Positions 1 through 11,360 of a stretch of DNA of 21,257 bases are shown here, one piece after another. The translations under genes were made by a program, and so were the position numbers. The number at the start of each line of letters is the position of its first letter. Positions within the stretch are counted from its first letter, which is position 1. The stretch spans positions 32,797 to 54,053 of the forward strand of contig PS015026.1 of the NCBI GenBank assembly GCA_048213135.1, in the 5' to 3' direction. The notes beneath the pieces were generated by a model. The model had not been told where the DNA came from and ran no database searches. It was given only the letters and a program-made list of their open reading frames with translations. Origin of the DNA: Reclinomonas americana ATCC 50394. Lineage: Eukaryota > Jakobida > Jakobea > Jakobida.

Positions 1-528
1 GTGACGGCGGGCAACCTGACGACAGGCGGCACTGTGCAGGCAGCTGGTGTGATTACGGGCGGCAGTGTGACGACCGTGGGGTCAGTGCAGAGCAGTTCGA
101 TGAGCACGTTTGGCCTGGTAAGTGCCGGCAGCATTGCGACTGGCGGCACTGCGACGGTGACGGGCCTGATGACCGCCGGCAGTTTGACGACGGCTGGCAC
201 GATTGGTGCCACCGGCGCAGCATCGGTGGGCAGCCTGGCGAGTGCGAGCTCGGTGAGTGCTGCCGGCCTGGTGACGGGCGGCGGCGGGTTCACGACGAGT
301 GGCGCCGTGGTCGCTGGCGGTCTGGTGACGGCGGGTAACCTGACGACAGGCGGCATTGTGCAAGCGGCTGGTGTGATCACTGGCGGCAGTGTGACGACCG
401 TGGGGTCGCTGCAGAGCGGCTCGGTGAGCACGTCGGGCCTGGTGAGCGGCGGCAGCATTGCGACTGGCGGCACGGCAACGGTGACGGGCCTGATGACTGC
501 CGGCGGTTTCACGACGGCTGGCACGATT
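1..528 (+). repeat. 324-base (108-residue) super-repeat, left block
   Basis: The stretch beginning GTGACGGCGGGC at base 1 recurs at 325, a period of 324 bases. Each copy codes for VTAGNLTTGG followed by QAAGVITGGSVTTVGS. The part from about 55 to 528 also matches 3505-3978 at a constant offset of 3,450 bases, so this is a higher-order duplication laid over the 11-residue units. Confidence 0.75.
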
Positions 529-3500
529 CAAGCGGTCGGTGTCATTACTGGCGGCAGTGTGACGACCGCGGGCAGTTTGCAAGGACTGACGGTGAGTTCG
601 TCTGGACAGCTTAGTGGTGGTACGCTGAGCACCAGCGGCGCACTGTTCAGCGGCGGTGCGTTGACAGCCGGAAGTGTGACGACCGGCGGCGTGGTGACAG
701 CCACCGGCCTAATCACGGGTGGCAGTGTGACGACGGCGGGATCGTTGCAGAGCGGCAGCGTGAGCTCCAACGGTCTAATGTCGGGCGGCAGTCTGTCGAC
801 GGCAGGAACGCTGGTGAGCGCTCTCTCGGCGACAGTGGGCAGTTTGATAACTGGCGGTTCCATGTCGGCCGCCGGGCAAGTGACGGGTGGCAGTTTTTCG
901 ACAAGCGGCTTGATCTTGGCGACGGGAACAATTGTGACGCAAAGCGATGTGTTTGCGAGTGGGCGAGTGGCGGCCGTGGGGCTGGTGCAAGGCGGCAGCT
1001 TGTCGACGGCTGGCCAAGTGCTGTCGGTGGGTGATATGATAAGTGGCGGCAATGTGTCTGCCAGTGGAGCCGTACGAGGCGGCAGTATGAGCACGAGTGG
1101 TGGTGTGATTGGCGGAAGCATGTCGACGTCGGGCACCGTGAGTGCGCAGGGTGTGATGAGCGGCGGCAGTCTGACGACTATTGGCACGATTGTGGCGGGA
1201 GGACTGGTTAGTGGAGCCAGTCTGAGCACCACGGGTACCGTGGTGGCTGCCGGCACTGTGTACGGCAGCAGCTTCACGACCGACGGAGCGCTGACTGTGG
1301 GTACGATCATTCGCGGTACATCTGTGACCGCAACCGGAAGCATTGTGGCGCTGAGTGCGTCCACCTCTGGCACCATTGCTGGTGGCAGCTTGTTCACTGA
1401 CGGCGCGCTCGATGCTGGCGGTGTGGCCACATTGCGAAGCTTGTCGGTAGGCACCACAGCCAGTATTACTGGTCTGGTCACCTGCGGGTCATTCACTTCT
1501 TCCGGCCCCATGTTCGGCTTCAGTGTGAGCTCCGCTGGCATGGTGACTGCCGGCTCATTCACCACCTCGGGTCAGGTGCTGGCACTTGGTGACGTTGTCT
1601 CCAGTGGCACGGTGCGAGGCGGTTCTCTGTCGAGTGCATCTGCCGCCACCGTGGTCGGCTTGATCACCGTCGGCAATCTCACGACTGCTGGTTCGGTGCA
1701 AGCGGCACTCACTGTCAGTGGCGCAGCACTGAGCTCGTCGGGCACCGTTACTGCCAGTAGCCTGGTCTCCGGTGCCACACTCTCCACGAGCGGCCTGGTG
1801 ATCTCTACGGGCATGGTTGCTGGCGGCAGTGTGACGGCCAGCGGTGGCGTGTACGGCAATCTGGTGAGCACGGCTGGCGCGATCACCGGAGCCTCGTTCT
1901 CCTCCACTGGCAACGTTATCGTCACGGGCGTCATTGCGAGTAGCTCGCTGTCGTCTTCGTCTGCCTTGCTGGCCAATGGGCTCATCGCCGGCGGTAGCAT
2001 CTCCAGCGGCGGCAGCATCTTCAGTTCGCTTTCTGTCTCGGCGGTTGGCATGATTGCCGGCAGCGATCTGTCCACGGCCGGCACGGTTATGGCCGCCGGT
2101 CTCGTCAGCGGAAACAGCTTGTCATCGTCTGGCTCGATCACGGCTGCCGCGTCTGTCAGCTCGACCACACTGCAGACGTCGGCAGCGGCCACGATCGGTA
2201 CCACACTCACCGCTGTGCAGGTGATTGCGACCGGCAGCGTTAGTGCTGCCGGCGGTGTGGTGTCGGGTGGTAGTATGTCGTCATTTGGTGCCATTCTCGG
2301 TGGCAATGTCAGCACGGCAGGAATCATTACGGGCACGAGCTTGACGAGTTCTGGATCGCTTACTGCTGGAGGCACAGTGTCTGGCGCGCAGCTTATCAGC
2401 TCATCTTCGGTCAGCGCCGCCGGCTTGTTGACTGTCGGCAGCCTGACAACCGCCGGTCGCATTCTGGCCGGCGACACCGTGACCGCCGCCAACATTGTTT
2501 CGGGCGGCTCAATGAGCGCTGCCGGCACGCTGAACGCCGGCAGCACTGTACTGAACGGAACGCTGCTGGTTAGCGGTCAAATTACTGGAAGTACTTCCAT
2601 GTCTGCCGCCGGCATTGTACAGGGCTCACAACTCACCACGGCTGGCCTCGTGGCCGGCTCCGGCCTGTCCACCAATGGCTCCGTGTTTGCTGGCGGTGAT
2701 GTGAATGCGACGCGTGTGCTGACGAGCGGGCCAATGGTTGCCGGCGGTACGTTGACTGCCGCCGGGCTGACAACCAGCGGCAACGTGCAAGCGTCCAGCA
2801 TTTCCGGTTCCTCGGTATTGGCGTCTGGTACCATCAGTAGCGCAGGCACCATGACGGCGTCTGCGCGGATGACAGCCGGTGAGCTGTCGTCCTCTGGTAA
2901 CATCTGGGCCCTCACAGGCACCATCGGTGGCAACAGCCTCACCGCGGTGGGCGCCATCACGGCTGCAAGTCTCAGTGTCTCCGGTAGTATCACCACTGGT
3001 GCGGCATTCTCGACTAGCGGTACCATTAGTGCTGGCGGTCTCGTGAGTGGAGGCAGCATCACTGCTGGCGGTATTATTATTGGCAGCAGCTTTAGCACGG
3101 CGGGGTCGGCCACTATTACCGGCCCGCTGACTGCCGAGACTTTGACTGTCAATGTGTCGGTGTCGGCGTCTGGCCTCGTCACTGGTGCCACGCTGTCGAC
3201 AAGTGGAGCGCTGTTTGCCGGTACCGCCGCCACTGTGGGATCGCTCAGCACAGCCGGTTCCGTTCAAGGCGCGATTCTCTCATCGGCCGGCGTTGTCACT
3301 GGCGGTAGCTTCAGCTCTGCCGGCACTCTCGTGTCTGGCTCCAACATCAGCACCAGTGGCGCTCTGATCAGCGGTGTGAGTGTGAGCACCGCCGGACAAC
3401 TCGTCGCCAACACAGTGTCCACTGTCAACGGCTCCACGATCGGCGGTACACTGTCGGCTGCTGCGCTTGTCACGGGGGGCTCTCTCACCGTGACGGGTGT

Positions 3501-6354
3501 GATCTCGGGAGGCAGTGTAACGACTGTCGGATCGCTACAGAGCAGCTCGGTGAGCACGTTTGGCCTGGTGAGTGCCGGCAGCATTGCGACTGGCGGCACA
3601 GCGACGGTGACGGGCCAGATGACTGCTGGCAGCTTCGAGACGGCTGGCACGATTGGTGCCGCCGGCGCGGCATCGGTGGGCAGCCTGGCGAGTGCCAACG
3701 CAGTGAGTGCTGCCGGCCTGGTCACGGGCGGTGGCGGATTCACGACGAGTGGCACCGTGGTCGCTGGCGGTCTGGTGACGGCGGGCAACATGACGACAGG
3801 CGGCACAGTGCAGGCAGCTGGTGTGATTACGGGCGGCAGTGTGACAACTGTGGGGTCGCTGCAGAGCGGCTCTGTGAGCACTTCGGGCCTGGTGAGCGGC
3901 GGCAGTTTTGCGACTGGCGGCACGGCGACTGTGACGGGCGCGGTGATGGCCGGCAGTTTCACGACGGCTGGCAAGATTGATGCCGCCGGCACGGCGACAG
4001 TTGGCGGTCTCGCCACTGCGGGAGTGGTTAGCTCTGTCGGCCTGATAGTCGGCGTTGGAGGCATCACCACGAGCGGCACGGTCGCAGCTGGCGGTCTGGT
4101 GACGGCGGGCAACTTTACGACGAGCGGCACCTTACAGGTGGCCGGTATTATCACTGGTGGCAACGTGACGACCGCGGGCGGCGTGCAAAGCCTGACTGTG
4201 AGCTCGTCGGGTGTGGTGAGCGGCGGCACTCTGTCGACGGCCGGTCTGCTGCAGGTGGCAGGTGCGGCGATTCTGGGAAGTGTGTCGACGGCCGGAACGA
4301 TCAGCTCTGCTGGCCTCATCACCGGCGGCAATATGACGACTGCTGGTTTCGTGCAAGGATTTGCAGTGAGTTCATCGGGGCTGATCAGTGGCGGAACACT
4401 GAGCACCGCCGGGTCTATTTTGGCCGGTGGTGTTGTTTCCTCCACTGGCGTTTCGACGGGCTTTGTCAATGCAAGTGGCCTCGTCTCGGGAGGTGGCCTG
4501 TCGACGTCGGGCTTGACGCAAAGTGCCAGCATCACGGCCACTGGTCTCATTGCCGCCAGCAGCTTCTCCACCACCGGTACCATGATTAGTGGCGGCCTGC
4601 TGACGGCGCTGAGTGGCATCTCTAGCGCCGGCAATGTGCAGGTTGGAACCCTTAACAGCACCAGCAATATCTCCACGGGCGGCTTCCTGTCAGTTGGCCT
4701 GAGCGCCAATGTAGCTGGCGCGCTTACGGTCGGCAATGTCAGCACCAACAGTCTGGCAGTTAGTGGCTCTGCGACGGCGGGTTCGATCTCTTCTGCCGGC
4801 TTCTTGCTGCTTGGCGGCAACGCCTCTGTGGGCACGCTGAGCAGTGCGGGCGACATGACTGTGTCCGGTGTCATTGTGGGCGGCAGCCTGTCGACGGCTG
4901 GCTCACTGACGGCCTCGACGCTTACAGTCAATCAGCTGAATCTGACGACTTCTGCCGTGAGCACCAGCGGCCTTGTGACCAGTGGCAGCTTCACCACGGC
5001 CGGCTTTGTTCTGGCCGCCGGCCTCGTGTCTGGCGGCTCGTTGACGACATCGGGTCTGGTCGTCGGCGGCAGTGTGAGTGCCTCTGGCCTGGTCAGCGCC
5101 GTGCGCTTGGCCGTTGGTACCGACGGCGCTTCCGTCAATGGCGGATTCACTGCGAATGGTGAGTTGATTGTGTTTGAGTGGAGGGAGAGAGGGGAGAAGG
5201 AGGAGTAGGAGGATGCATGTACGAAGGGCGGAGGCAGTGACTTGAGATTTTGAATGTTGACTCATTCTCGTGTTCATGCAGCTGCGGCCACGTTTAACAA
5301 TCTGATCAATGTGGAGAGTCTGCTTCGCTTGCGGTCGACTNNNNNNNNNNNNNNNNNNNNNNNNNNNNNNNNNNNNNNNNNNNNNNNNNNNNNNNNNNNN
5401 NNNNNNNNNNNNNNNNNNNNNNNNNNNNNNNNNNNNNNNNNNNNNNNNNNNNNNNNNNNNNNNNNNNNNNNNNNNNNNNNNNNNNNNNNNNNNNNNNNNN
5501 NNNNNNNNNNNNNNNNNNNNNNNNNNNNNNNNNNNNNNNNNNNNNNNNNNNNNNNNNNNNNNNNNNNNNNACGGGCTCAGTCTCGGCCGTCAACTCGTAT
5601 GGCATTATGCAGTACATTGAGGCGCCGGGCAATGGTGCCAGCGACCAGCTGTGGCTGCGCACCAAGAACGTGTACATTGAGCTGACGAACGTGCGTATGG
5701 CGGGCTCTGCAACTTGTCGTTGTTGATGTCGTTGCTCACAATCCAATGCTTTGTGTGTGTGTGTGTATGTGTATGCGCAGAGCGGAGCATCGCAGCCGTC
5801 CGATCGCCAACTCAAGCACAACGTGCAGCCCATTCAGGGCGCTCTCGACAAGGTTCTGCAGCTGGGCGGGTGGACATTTGAGTGGAATGATGTGCGTGAC
5901 CGGGAGGAGAAGACAGCGCAGAGTTGCAATCGCTGACCCTGTGCTGATTGCGTGTTTTATTGTGTTTTTAGTTGGCCATCAAGGCAGGCATGAAGGCTGG
6001 TACTCGGTCACTCGGTTTCATCGCCCAGGAATTCGAGCAGCACTTCCCCGACCTGGTCGTTCATCAGCAGCGCCCAGATGGATCGGTGCGTGTTTCCGTC
6101 CCACGCTTCGTCGGTCATTGCCCACACTTGCTCACTTGTTGTTGTTGTCACAGATGATCCGCCGTGTTTCATATGGTCCATTCGTTGCGGTGCTGGTCGA
6201 GGCCATCAAGGAGCAGCAGCACGTAATTGAGCGGCAAGAGGACGAGCTGCAGCGACTGAAGGAGTCCATGTCCACACAGATGGCCGCAATGCAGCAGCAG
6301 CTGAATCAGTTGCAAGCACAGCTGCAGCTTGTGTTGCAGCAGCGACTTCAATAG
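1..6354 (+). CDS. Repeat-rich fibre-like protein with C-terminal peptidase S74 self-cleaving chaperone domain (5' partial)
   Basis: Exons as read: <1-5158, 5282-5340, (N run), 5571-5690, 5781-5891, 5972-6085, 6154-6354 (stop TAG). The frame is open from base 1, so the start lies outside the window. The first 1,719 residues are low-complexity Gly/Ser/Thr/Val/Ala repeats. The last about 200 residues resemble the intramolecular chaperone domain of phage tail fibres and endosialidases (peptidase S74), also found in the animal membrane protein MYRF. A Ser-Asp-Arg-Gln-Leu-Lys motif (Ser codon 5799-5801, Lys 5814-5816) fits the family Ser-Lys dyad, and is followed by TFEWND, LGFIAQEFE and a VLVEAIKEQQ helix running into a Gln-rich coiled coil. 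In this family the domain trimerises the upstream stalk and then cuts itself off just before the Ser; that is inferred here. No transmembrane segment is seen near the C-terminus, and a signal peptide cannot be judged. Surface or extracellular-matrix fibre is the likeliest role. The domain call is firm; the function is not. Confidence 0.82.
3505..4210 (+). repeat. 324-base super-repeat, right block, duplicate of the left block
   Basis: Matches about 55-528 at an offset of 3,450 bases with only scattered substitutions, and holds the same period: GTGACGGCGGGC occurs at 3775 and again at 4099, 324 bases apart. The third unit (from 4099) is more diverged. The near identity over about 470 bases, while the 3 kb between is much more diverged, points to a fairly recent duplication or gene conversion inside the exon. 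Confidence 0.75.
5341..5570. other. Assembly gap (230 N) inside the S74 fibre gene
   Basis: The left flank ends on a complete codon (TCG ACT) and the right flank begins on a complete codon (ACG GGC), so a direct join keeps the frame. The stated size of 230 is not a multiple of three. The true missing length is unknown and may be zero. Confidence 0.9.
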
Positions 6355-6410
6355 TGAACGTCGATGTATGATGATGAGTAGGACACGCTCACCTCAATCA
6401 ATCAAGAATC

Positions 6411-6741
6411 ATGAGTGGAAGACAAGCCAAGCCCGTGCATCCCCGCAGCCGTAACGCGCGGTACATCTCCTCCCAAGTGCACCACCAGCAGAAGCTCAAG
6501 AAGCAGAGACACAAGCGTGATGTGAGCACGTCTGTCAGAGGTGCGTGTGTGTGTGAATCTGCACATGTCCGTGCATGCACGACCTCTGCCCACAACCTCG
6601 GCCTCCCTCCCGTGTGTGCGACGCACAGCCGACAAGTTCCTGTGGCTTCAGCAAGTACTTGCTGCCGAGTTCCCCAACTCGATGACCTACGGCGACGCCC
6701 GCGCAATGCTGCCAAGGTCTGAATGCTCTCTGTCTCCCTCT

Positions 6742-6772
<31 letters not shown>

Positions 6773-7408
6773 GATGTGGAAGAGTGGAGTCCAGATACAT
6801 TGCCCGCCACGACGATGAGATTGCGGAGCTGGAGGAGAAGCGACGAGGCCGTCTGCCGCTCACTGCACGCGAGTCACTGTTGCGGGAGCAGAAGCGTGCA
6901 GAGGAGGCAGCGTGCATGCGACGAGACTTTGGTGCGCAGTGTGTGTCTCTTCGAGTATGTCGATCTCCGCCGCTGAAGTGTGTGTGCGATTGCAGAGTTC
7001 CCCGATGTGTTCTCCAAGGCTCGCCTGCGCGACTTTCTGTTGCGTCTCTTTCGTTGTCGTTGTTGTTGGTCCCCTGATCTCTGGTGGCTGACGTGTGGGT
7101 GGAGAGCAGGCTGTGGGACGGGAAGCCGACCAAGGTCGAATCGTTCAAGGTGATCAAAATGGGCTTCGCGGCCGCCGACGATGGCACCGACGACGACGAC
7201 GATGCCGACGGGGAAGCTGCTGGTGAAAAGACGCCGATTGCGTCGGTGTGTGTCTCTGTGTCTGTGTATACGTGCGCGATGGCGCCTCGTCTGTCTGTGT
7301 GCTGACCGTGTGCTGCAGTCGGCGACATTGTCTCTGAGTGGCACCGATCCGAACAAGCCGAGTCCGTTTGGGAGCAGGAAGATGGAGGTGACAGCCGCTG
7401 CTGAGTGA
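6411..7408 (+). CDS. TMA16: TMA16 family protein (translation machinery-associated, pre-60S factor)
   Basis: Six exons: 6411-6540, 6629-6716, 6783-6931, 6996-7038, 7110-7245, 7319-7408 (TGA), giving 211 residues; human TMA16 has about 203. Recognised from memory by the N-terminal VHPRSR basic stretch (human HPYSR), the DKFLWLQQ segment, SRYIARHDDEIAELE (human ERYLNRFSSELEQIE), FPDVFSKARLRDF (human IPDILNASNLKTF) and the VIKM strand. TMA16 associates with late nuclear pre-60S ribosomal particles and helps 60S subunit maturation. The acidic Asp run near residues 160-170 and the C-terminal tail are not conserved. The start is the first ATG, just before the basic stretch. Intron 4 uses the unusual donor GTTGCG at 7039; intron 2 holds a CT tract as its polypyrimidine stretch. 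The start lies 56 bases after the S74 gene's stop, and the stop is 50 bases from the stop of the convergent CCDC17-like gene. Confidence 0.85.
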
Positions 7409-7458
7409 AGACGCAAGGCAACCACAGTACGCGATAAGACGATGAGGGTGTGTGGTCT
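7409..7458. other. Convergent 3' intergenic spacer of 50 bases
   Basis: Lies between the TMA16 stop (+) and the CCDC17-like stop (-). No clear AATAAA polyadenylation signal is seen. The 3' untranslated ends of the two transcripts probably overlap. Confidence 0.6.
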
Positions 7459-9372
7459 TCATTTTGATCCGCGGCGTTGTGCTGCCGCCAAGGCCTGCGC
7501 CATGAGCTCGTTCAACACGCGTTCCACGTCCGCCACATCGTCCACGGCCGTTTGGTCTTTCTTCGGCAGCAGGGTGAAGGTCTCCGGGCACTTGGGTCGG
7601 ACCTGGTACTTGCGCAGATGCGCCGGTTGCAGGAGTCGCGTGTCGGGAGCCTGCGTTGAGGATTGTGAGGGGGAAAGTCACTACCTTCAGCAGCGGGATC
7701 GCTGCAGAACGCACAGAGTTCGGCTCGGAGAATGCCGGATCGCGGTTGCCGTCCAGGTAACGCACAAACACGCTGGCCCACTCGAGGAAGCGGATACGCC
7801 GCTCGGCTGTCGCGTTCTGCAACGCAGTGACCAATCCGACTTGTCGCACCTCGGCGAAGAAATCCTGCGCCAAGAGGATCGCACTGAGCAACGATCCATC
7901 ACTGGGAATCGGTTCTCGCAAACACACACCTGCGTCAATGGCGGCTTGAAAAGAGGCGCCTGGAACGTGCGAGTGGTCATGTAGCCGTGCGGCGAGAACA
8001 GCGGCAGCATGGCCCAGCCGGCCGATTCGAACTTGTCCAGCTGTGCGACGTTTTAAGAGACACAACTGCAGCAGCGCAGGCGACTCGAGAAAAGGGCTCA
8101 CTCACCGTCGGCGCAAAAGCAAACACCTCGATCACCACAATGCCCTTGGGGTCAAACGGAATCTCCTCAAAGCGCTGTGCATCCGCCCCCAGCAGTGAGG
8201 GTCTTGTCTCTCTCTCTCTCACGTTTGTTGTCAAGTAACAAGGCACACACTTACCCACGGCGAGTCGAGGAATCCGGGATGACGCTGCGGAGCACTCCAA
8301 TCGGGCGACGTCGTGAATGCCTGAATGGCAGTGGGCGAGCCGTACGGATGCGCGGCCGTGTCGAGGGTCATGAGGGCTTTGAAGTGCAAGCTCTTTGGCA
8401 TATTCTGCAAGCCATCCACGGCGACCTGCCACGTCGACGTGCGCGGTCAGCACGACGATCACACAAGAGCAAGCGCGCCGGCGCCACGCAACACTGAAAC
8501 CGGCTGTTGGGTTGTACCGAGCGATAAAGGTGGGATCGAGCAGCGTCGTTGGCTGCCCTGTTCCCAGCGACTCACGGATCCAACCGTCCACCGCCCGCGT
8601 GTCGTCCTGCATCATTGAGAGAAATAGATGTCACCATGACGCTCCTGACACTCTCGAGTCCAGGCGCCACCGCACCTTGTCAATGCCGCTGTTCATGATT
8701 CCGACCAGTGCACGCAACGGTTTGTCGACGCGCAGCAGCCGCTTCTTGTACAAGAGGCGCTCGTGCGGCTGCGGCTCACACAGTGTCGAATCGTAGGCTC
8801 CAGAACGATAGTTGGGAGACGGCACCGCCAAGCCTAACCGGGGGAGGGGGCGGGGGTGAGAGCGAAGCAGGATGAGCGACGACTGCGACAGCCACGTACC
8901 CCTCGATACCCATTCCTCGCGTGGCACCAGTGTGCGCGACAGTACGCGTCCAGGCTCGTTGTTGATGAAGCCGCGTGGAGCTACGAGAACTCGCAGCAGT
9001 ATCGAGCACGTCGGCACTCTGCAGGACGACACAGAATGAGGAGACAAAGCACTATCAGCAGTAGATACGGCGACACACCGCTCTTTGCCGTGAGCCGAGG
9101 CAGCGGAGATGGGTCCCTGGTTCGGCGACCCCATGTACACCGGCAGCTGGTACAGGCCAGCGCGAAGAAGACCAGTGTCCGTAAACAACTCAAATACACT
9201 GAATCCGACAACCTGCGATGCAAGCACGGTGAGTCACGTGCACATGCACTCTCGGGCGACAGCGCCCGACTCACCCGCAGTTGTCTTCCAAACAATTCAA
9301 TTGTGTCAATCTGTACATATAATACACCGTCGCGAGGTACAGTGCCCCGCAGACCGAGATAGCCCTGCATAT

Positions 9373-9407
<35 letters not shown>

Positions 9408-11327
9408 AGAGAGAGATGTTATGCAATCGACTTGGAGGGAGAGCCAGCAAACGAAAACGAACATCATAGGCAGGCGAATACGAGTCGCCGTCGACACTGG
9501 CACACGCATCCGTGTAGCCCACTGGCGTCCAGTCTGGCTTGTACATGCGGATTTGTACCTGCACGCCAACACCACGCAACGTAAGAATGCAGGGGGCTCT
9601 CCCATCGCCGCATTGCGACACAATCACAGACGGACCTTGGAGATTGTGCAACTGTCGGGCAGATACCGAGCACCGTCCACATAAATGTCGACGCCGTCGT
9701 CGTCTTGGACACGCACACCTAATCGTGGAGCATCAGCCACAAAATTCTACCCACACACACACAATCTCCCTCTCTCTCGCGCACCAATCTGCTGCAAATC
9801 GACTTTCCGGAATGCTTTGCGTGGCACACCCTCCACGTCCTCGGCCAGATCGTCTCCCTCGGGCAGCGCATCGCACACTCGCGGTGGATGCTCCTCCCGG
9901 AATATCTGCGCCCAGACATCATTGTCATTATTCACAGGTCACGACATATCTGCATGACACGCCCGGCCGCCATACCACAAGTTCCACTTGCGGGTCGGTC
10001 GCCGACGGTTCACTGCCTGCCATGCGCTGCTGCTGAATCGTGACCATGCTCAGTAGCACGTTGCGCGAGCTGCACACACATGACATGACAGGGTGTGGTG
10101 AGCAGATGGTCACCGCAGCATGGGTGCGGGGCATACATTCAACCAACCTGCCACCGCCACCACCGACCATGTCGGGCCGACGTCCGGGCACCAGCGGCAG
10201 GTGAACGGGGCCCGCATTGAGCACTGCATTCGAACACAGTCACCTACAGTTGATCACTGCGCCGACGAGACAAACAGGTCGACGTACCCTGGGCTCCTGT
10301 TGCTGGATCAGCAACCAGAAGAGACATGGCGGCCCAGCCCACTGGCACCACCTCCTCGTCGACAGAGGAGATGCTGGAGGCTGACTTGGGTCGTCCCTCG
10401 CTGTCACGCTGGGAGGGAAGCGATCACACACTGGCAGCACGNNNNNNNNNNNNNNNNNNNNNNNNNNNNNNNNNNNNNNNNNNNNNNNNNNNNNNNNNNN
10501 NNNNNNNNNNNNNNNNNNNNNNNNNNNNNNNNNNNNNNNNNNNNNNNNNNNNNNNNNNNNNNNNNNNNNNNNNNNNNNNNNNNNNNNNNNNNNNNNNNNN
10601 NNNNNNNNNNNNNNNNNNNNNNNNNNNNNNNNNNNNNNNNNNNNNNNNGCCTCGAGAACTTCGACCAGCAGTTCAGCCGTGGACAACAGCCGGGCATCGT
10701 GGAAAATGGTGCGCTCTTCAAAACTGTACAAACCGCGCGACCACGACATCTGCCCCAGAGTTCGTGAGAGATGAGTGCACACCTTTCGTATCTTGAGGGA
10801 CACTTACATCGCGTACACGAGTGCGCCACGTGTACGGCAGGCCCTGGTCATTCTTCAGCACACGCCGACTAGACACGAGGCTAAACTTTACAAAGACACG
10901 CTCGGAGCCAAACAGCTCCTTGCAGGCGACACACAAGACGCCGACTCTGCACACGAGCACACATCAGCATGAGAGATATGGGCATGTGCGCGCGTGTCTC
11001 TATCTTTGCATAGCAGCATGCCGCAACGATGATACAAGTGTCGCCGCCGGTGTGGCAAGTCGAGCGGCCGCCGACGAAGGCACCAGCATTCGTGACGACT
11101 CAGCGGTTTGAGGAACTGCGAAATGGCGCATGTCAGGTCGATGATGACTCTCTGCGGCAACAATGCTGTCGACACTCCACCTGTCAGTGGTGTTACTTCT
11201 CGCGAAATAAGCACCGACGGTCGATGAGCTGAGCCAGGGGGCTCCGCAGGTGGCGGTGGAGACCGCGGGAGTTGCTGTTGCGAGTATGCCATTTTAAGTC
11301 AGCACATACTAACCAGTAGCGGTACGT

Positions 11328-11360
<33 letters not shown>

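Larger units (their letters stand above)
1..5120 (+). repeat. About 150 tandem units of a Gly/Ser-rich repeat of about 11 residues
   Basis: Units follow roughly hydrophobic-hydrophobic-x-Gly-Gly-Ser-hydrophobic-Ser/Thr-Thr-Ala/Ser-Gly, for example LVSGGSLSTAG. Some units are one or two residues shorter or longer. Alternating small and aliphatic residues with regular glycines suggest a beta-solenoid or trimeric beta-stalk, as in phage fibres carrying the same C-terminal domain; the fold is an inference. Units in the middle (about 1440-3480) are more diverged and use more C-ending codons than those at either end. Confidence 0.8.

Noticed and set aside
528-4931. Very long minus-strand open frames (528-1565, 1572-2546, 2577-3251, 3264-4931) rich in Pro, Val and Thr
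   Set aside because: They are the antisense of the repeat exon; its Gly/Ser/Thr codons rarely give stops in reverse. They have no supporting motif, and the plus frame leads into the S74 exons.
1-5158. CRISPR-like or satellite array
   Set aside because: The repeats keep one open frame with third-position variation, which is protein-coding, and there are no unique spacers.
1-6354. Phage or bacterial contamination as the source of the S74 gene
   Set aside because: The S74 part is interrupted by clean GT-AG introns in phase, and TMA16 follows 56 bases downstream with the same splice-site style.
10442-10648. N runs as masked transposons or large introns
   Set aside because: The flanks join in frame without extra sequence and no inverted or direct repeats are seen at the edges. 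Not excluded without reads.
11098-11181. An 83-base intron (donor 11180, acceptor before 11098) in place of the 29-base one
   Set aside because: It leaves the next exon out of phase at 10946; the 29-base intron keeps every junction in frame.
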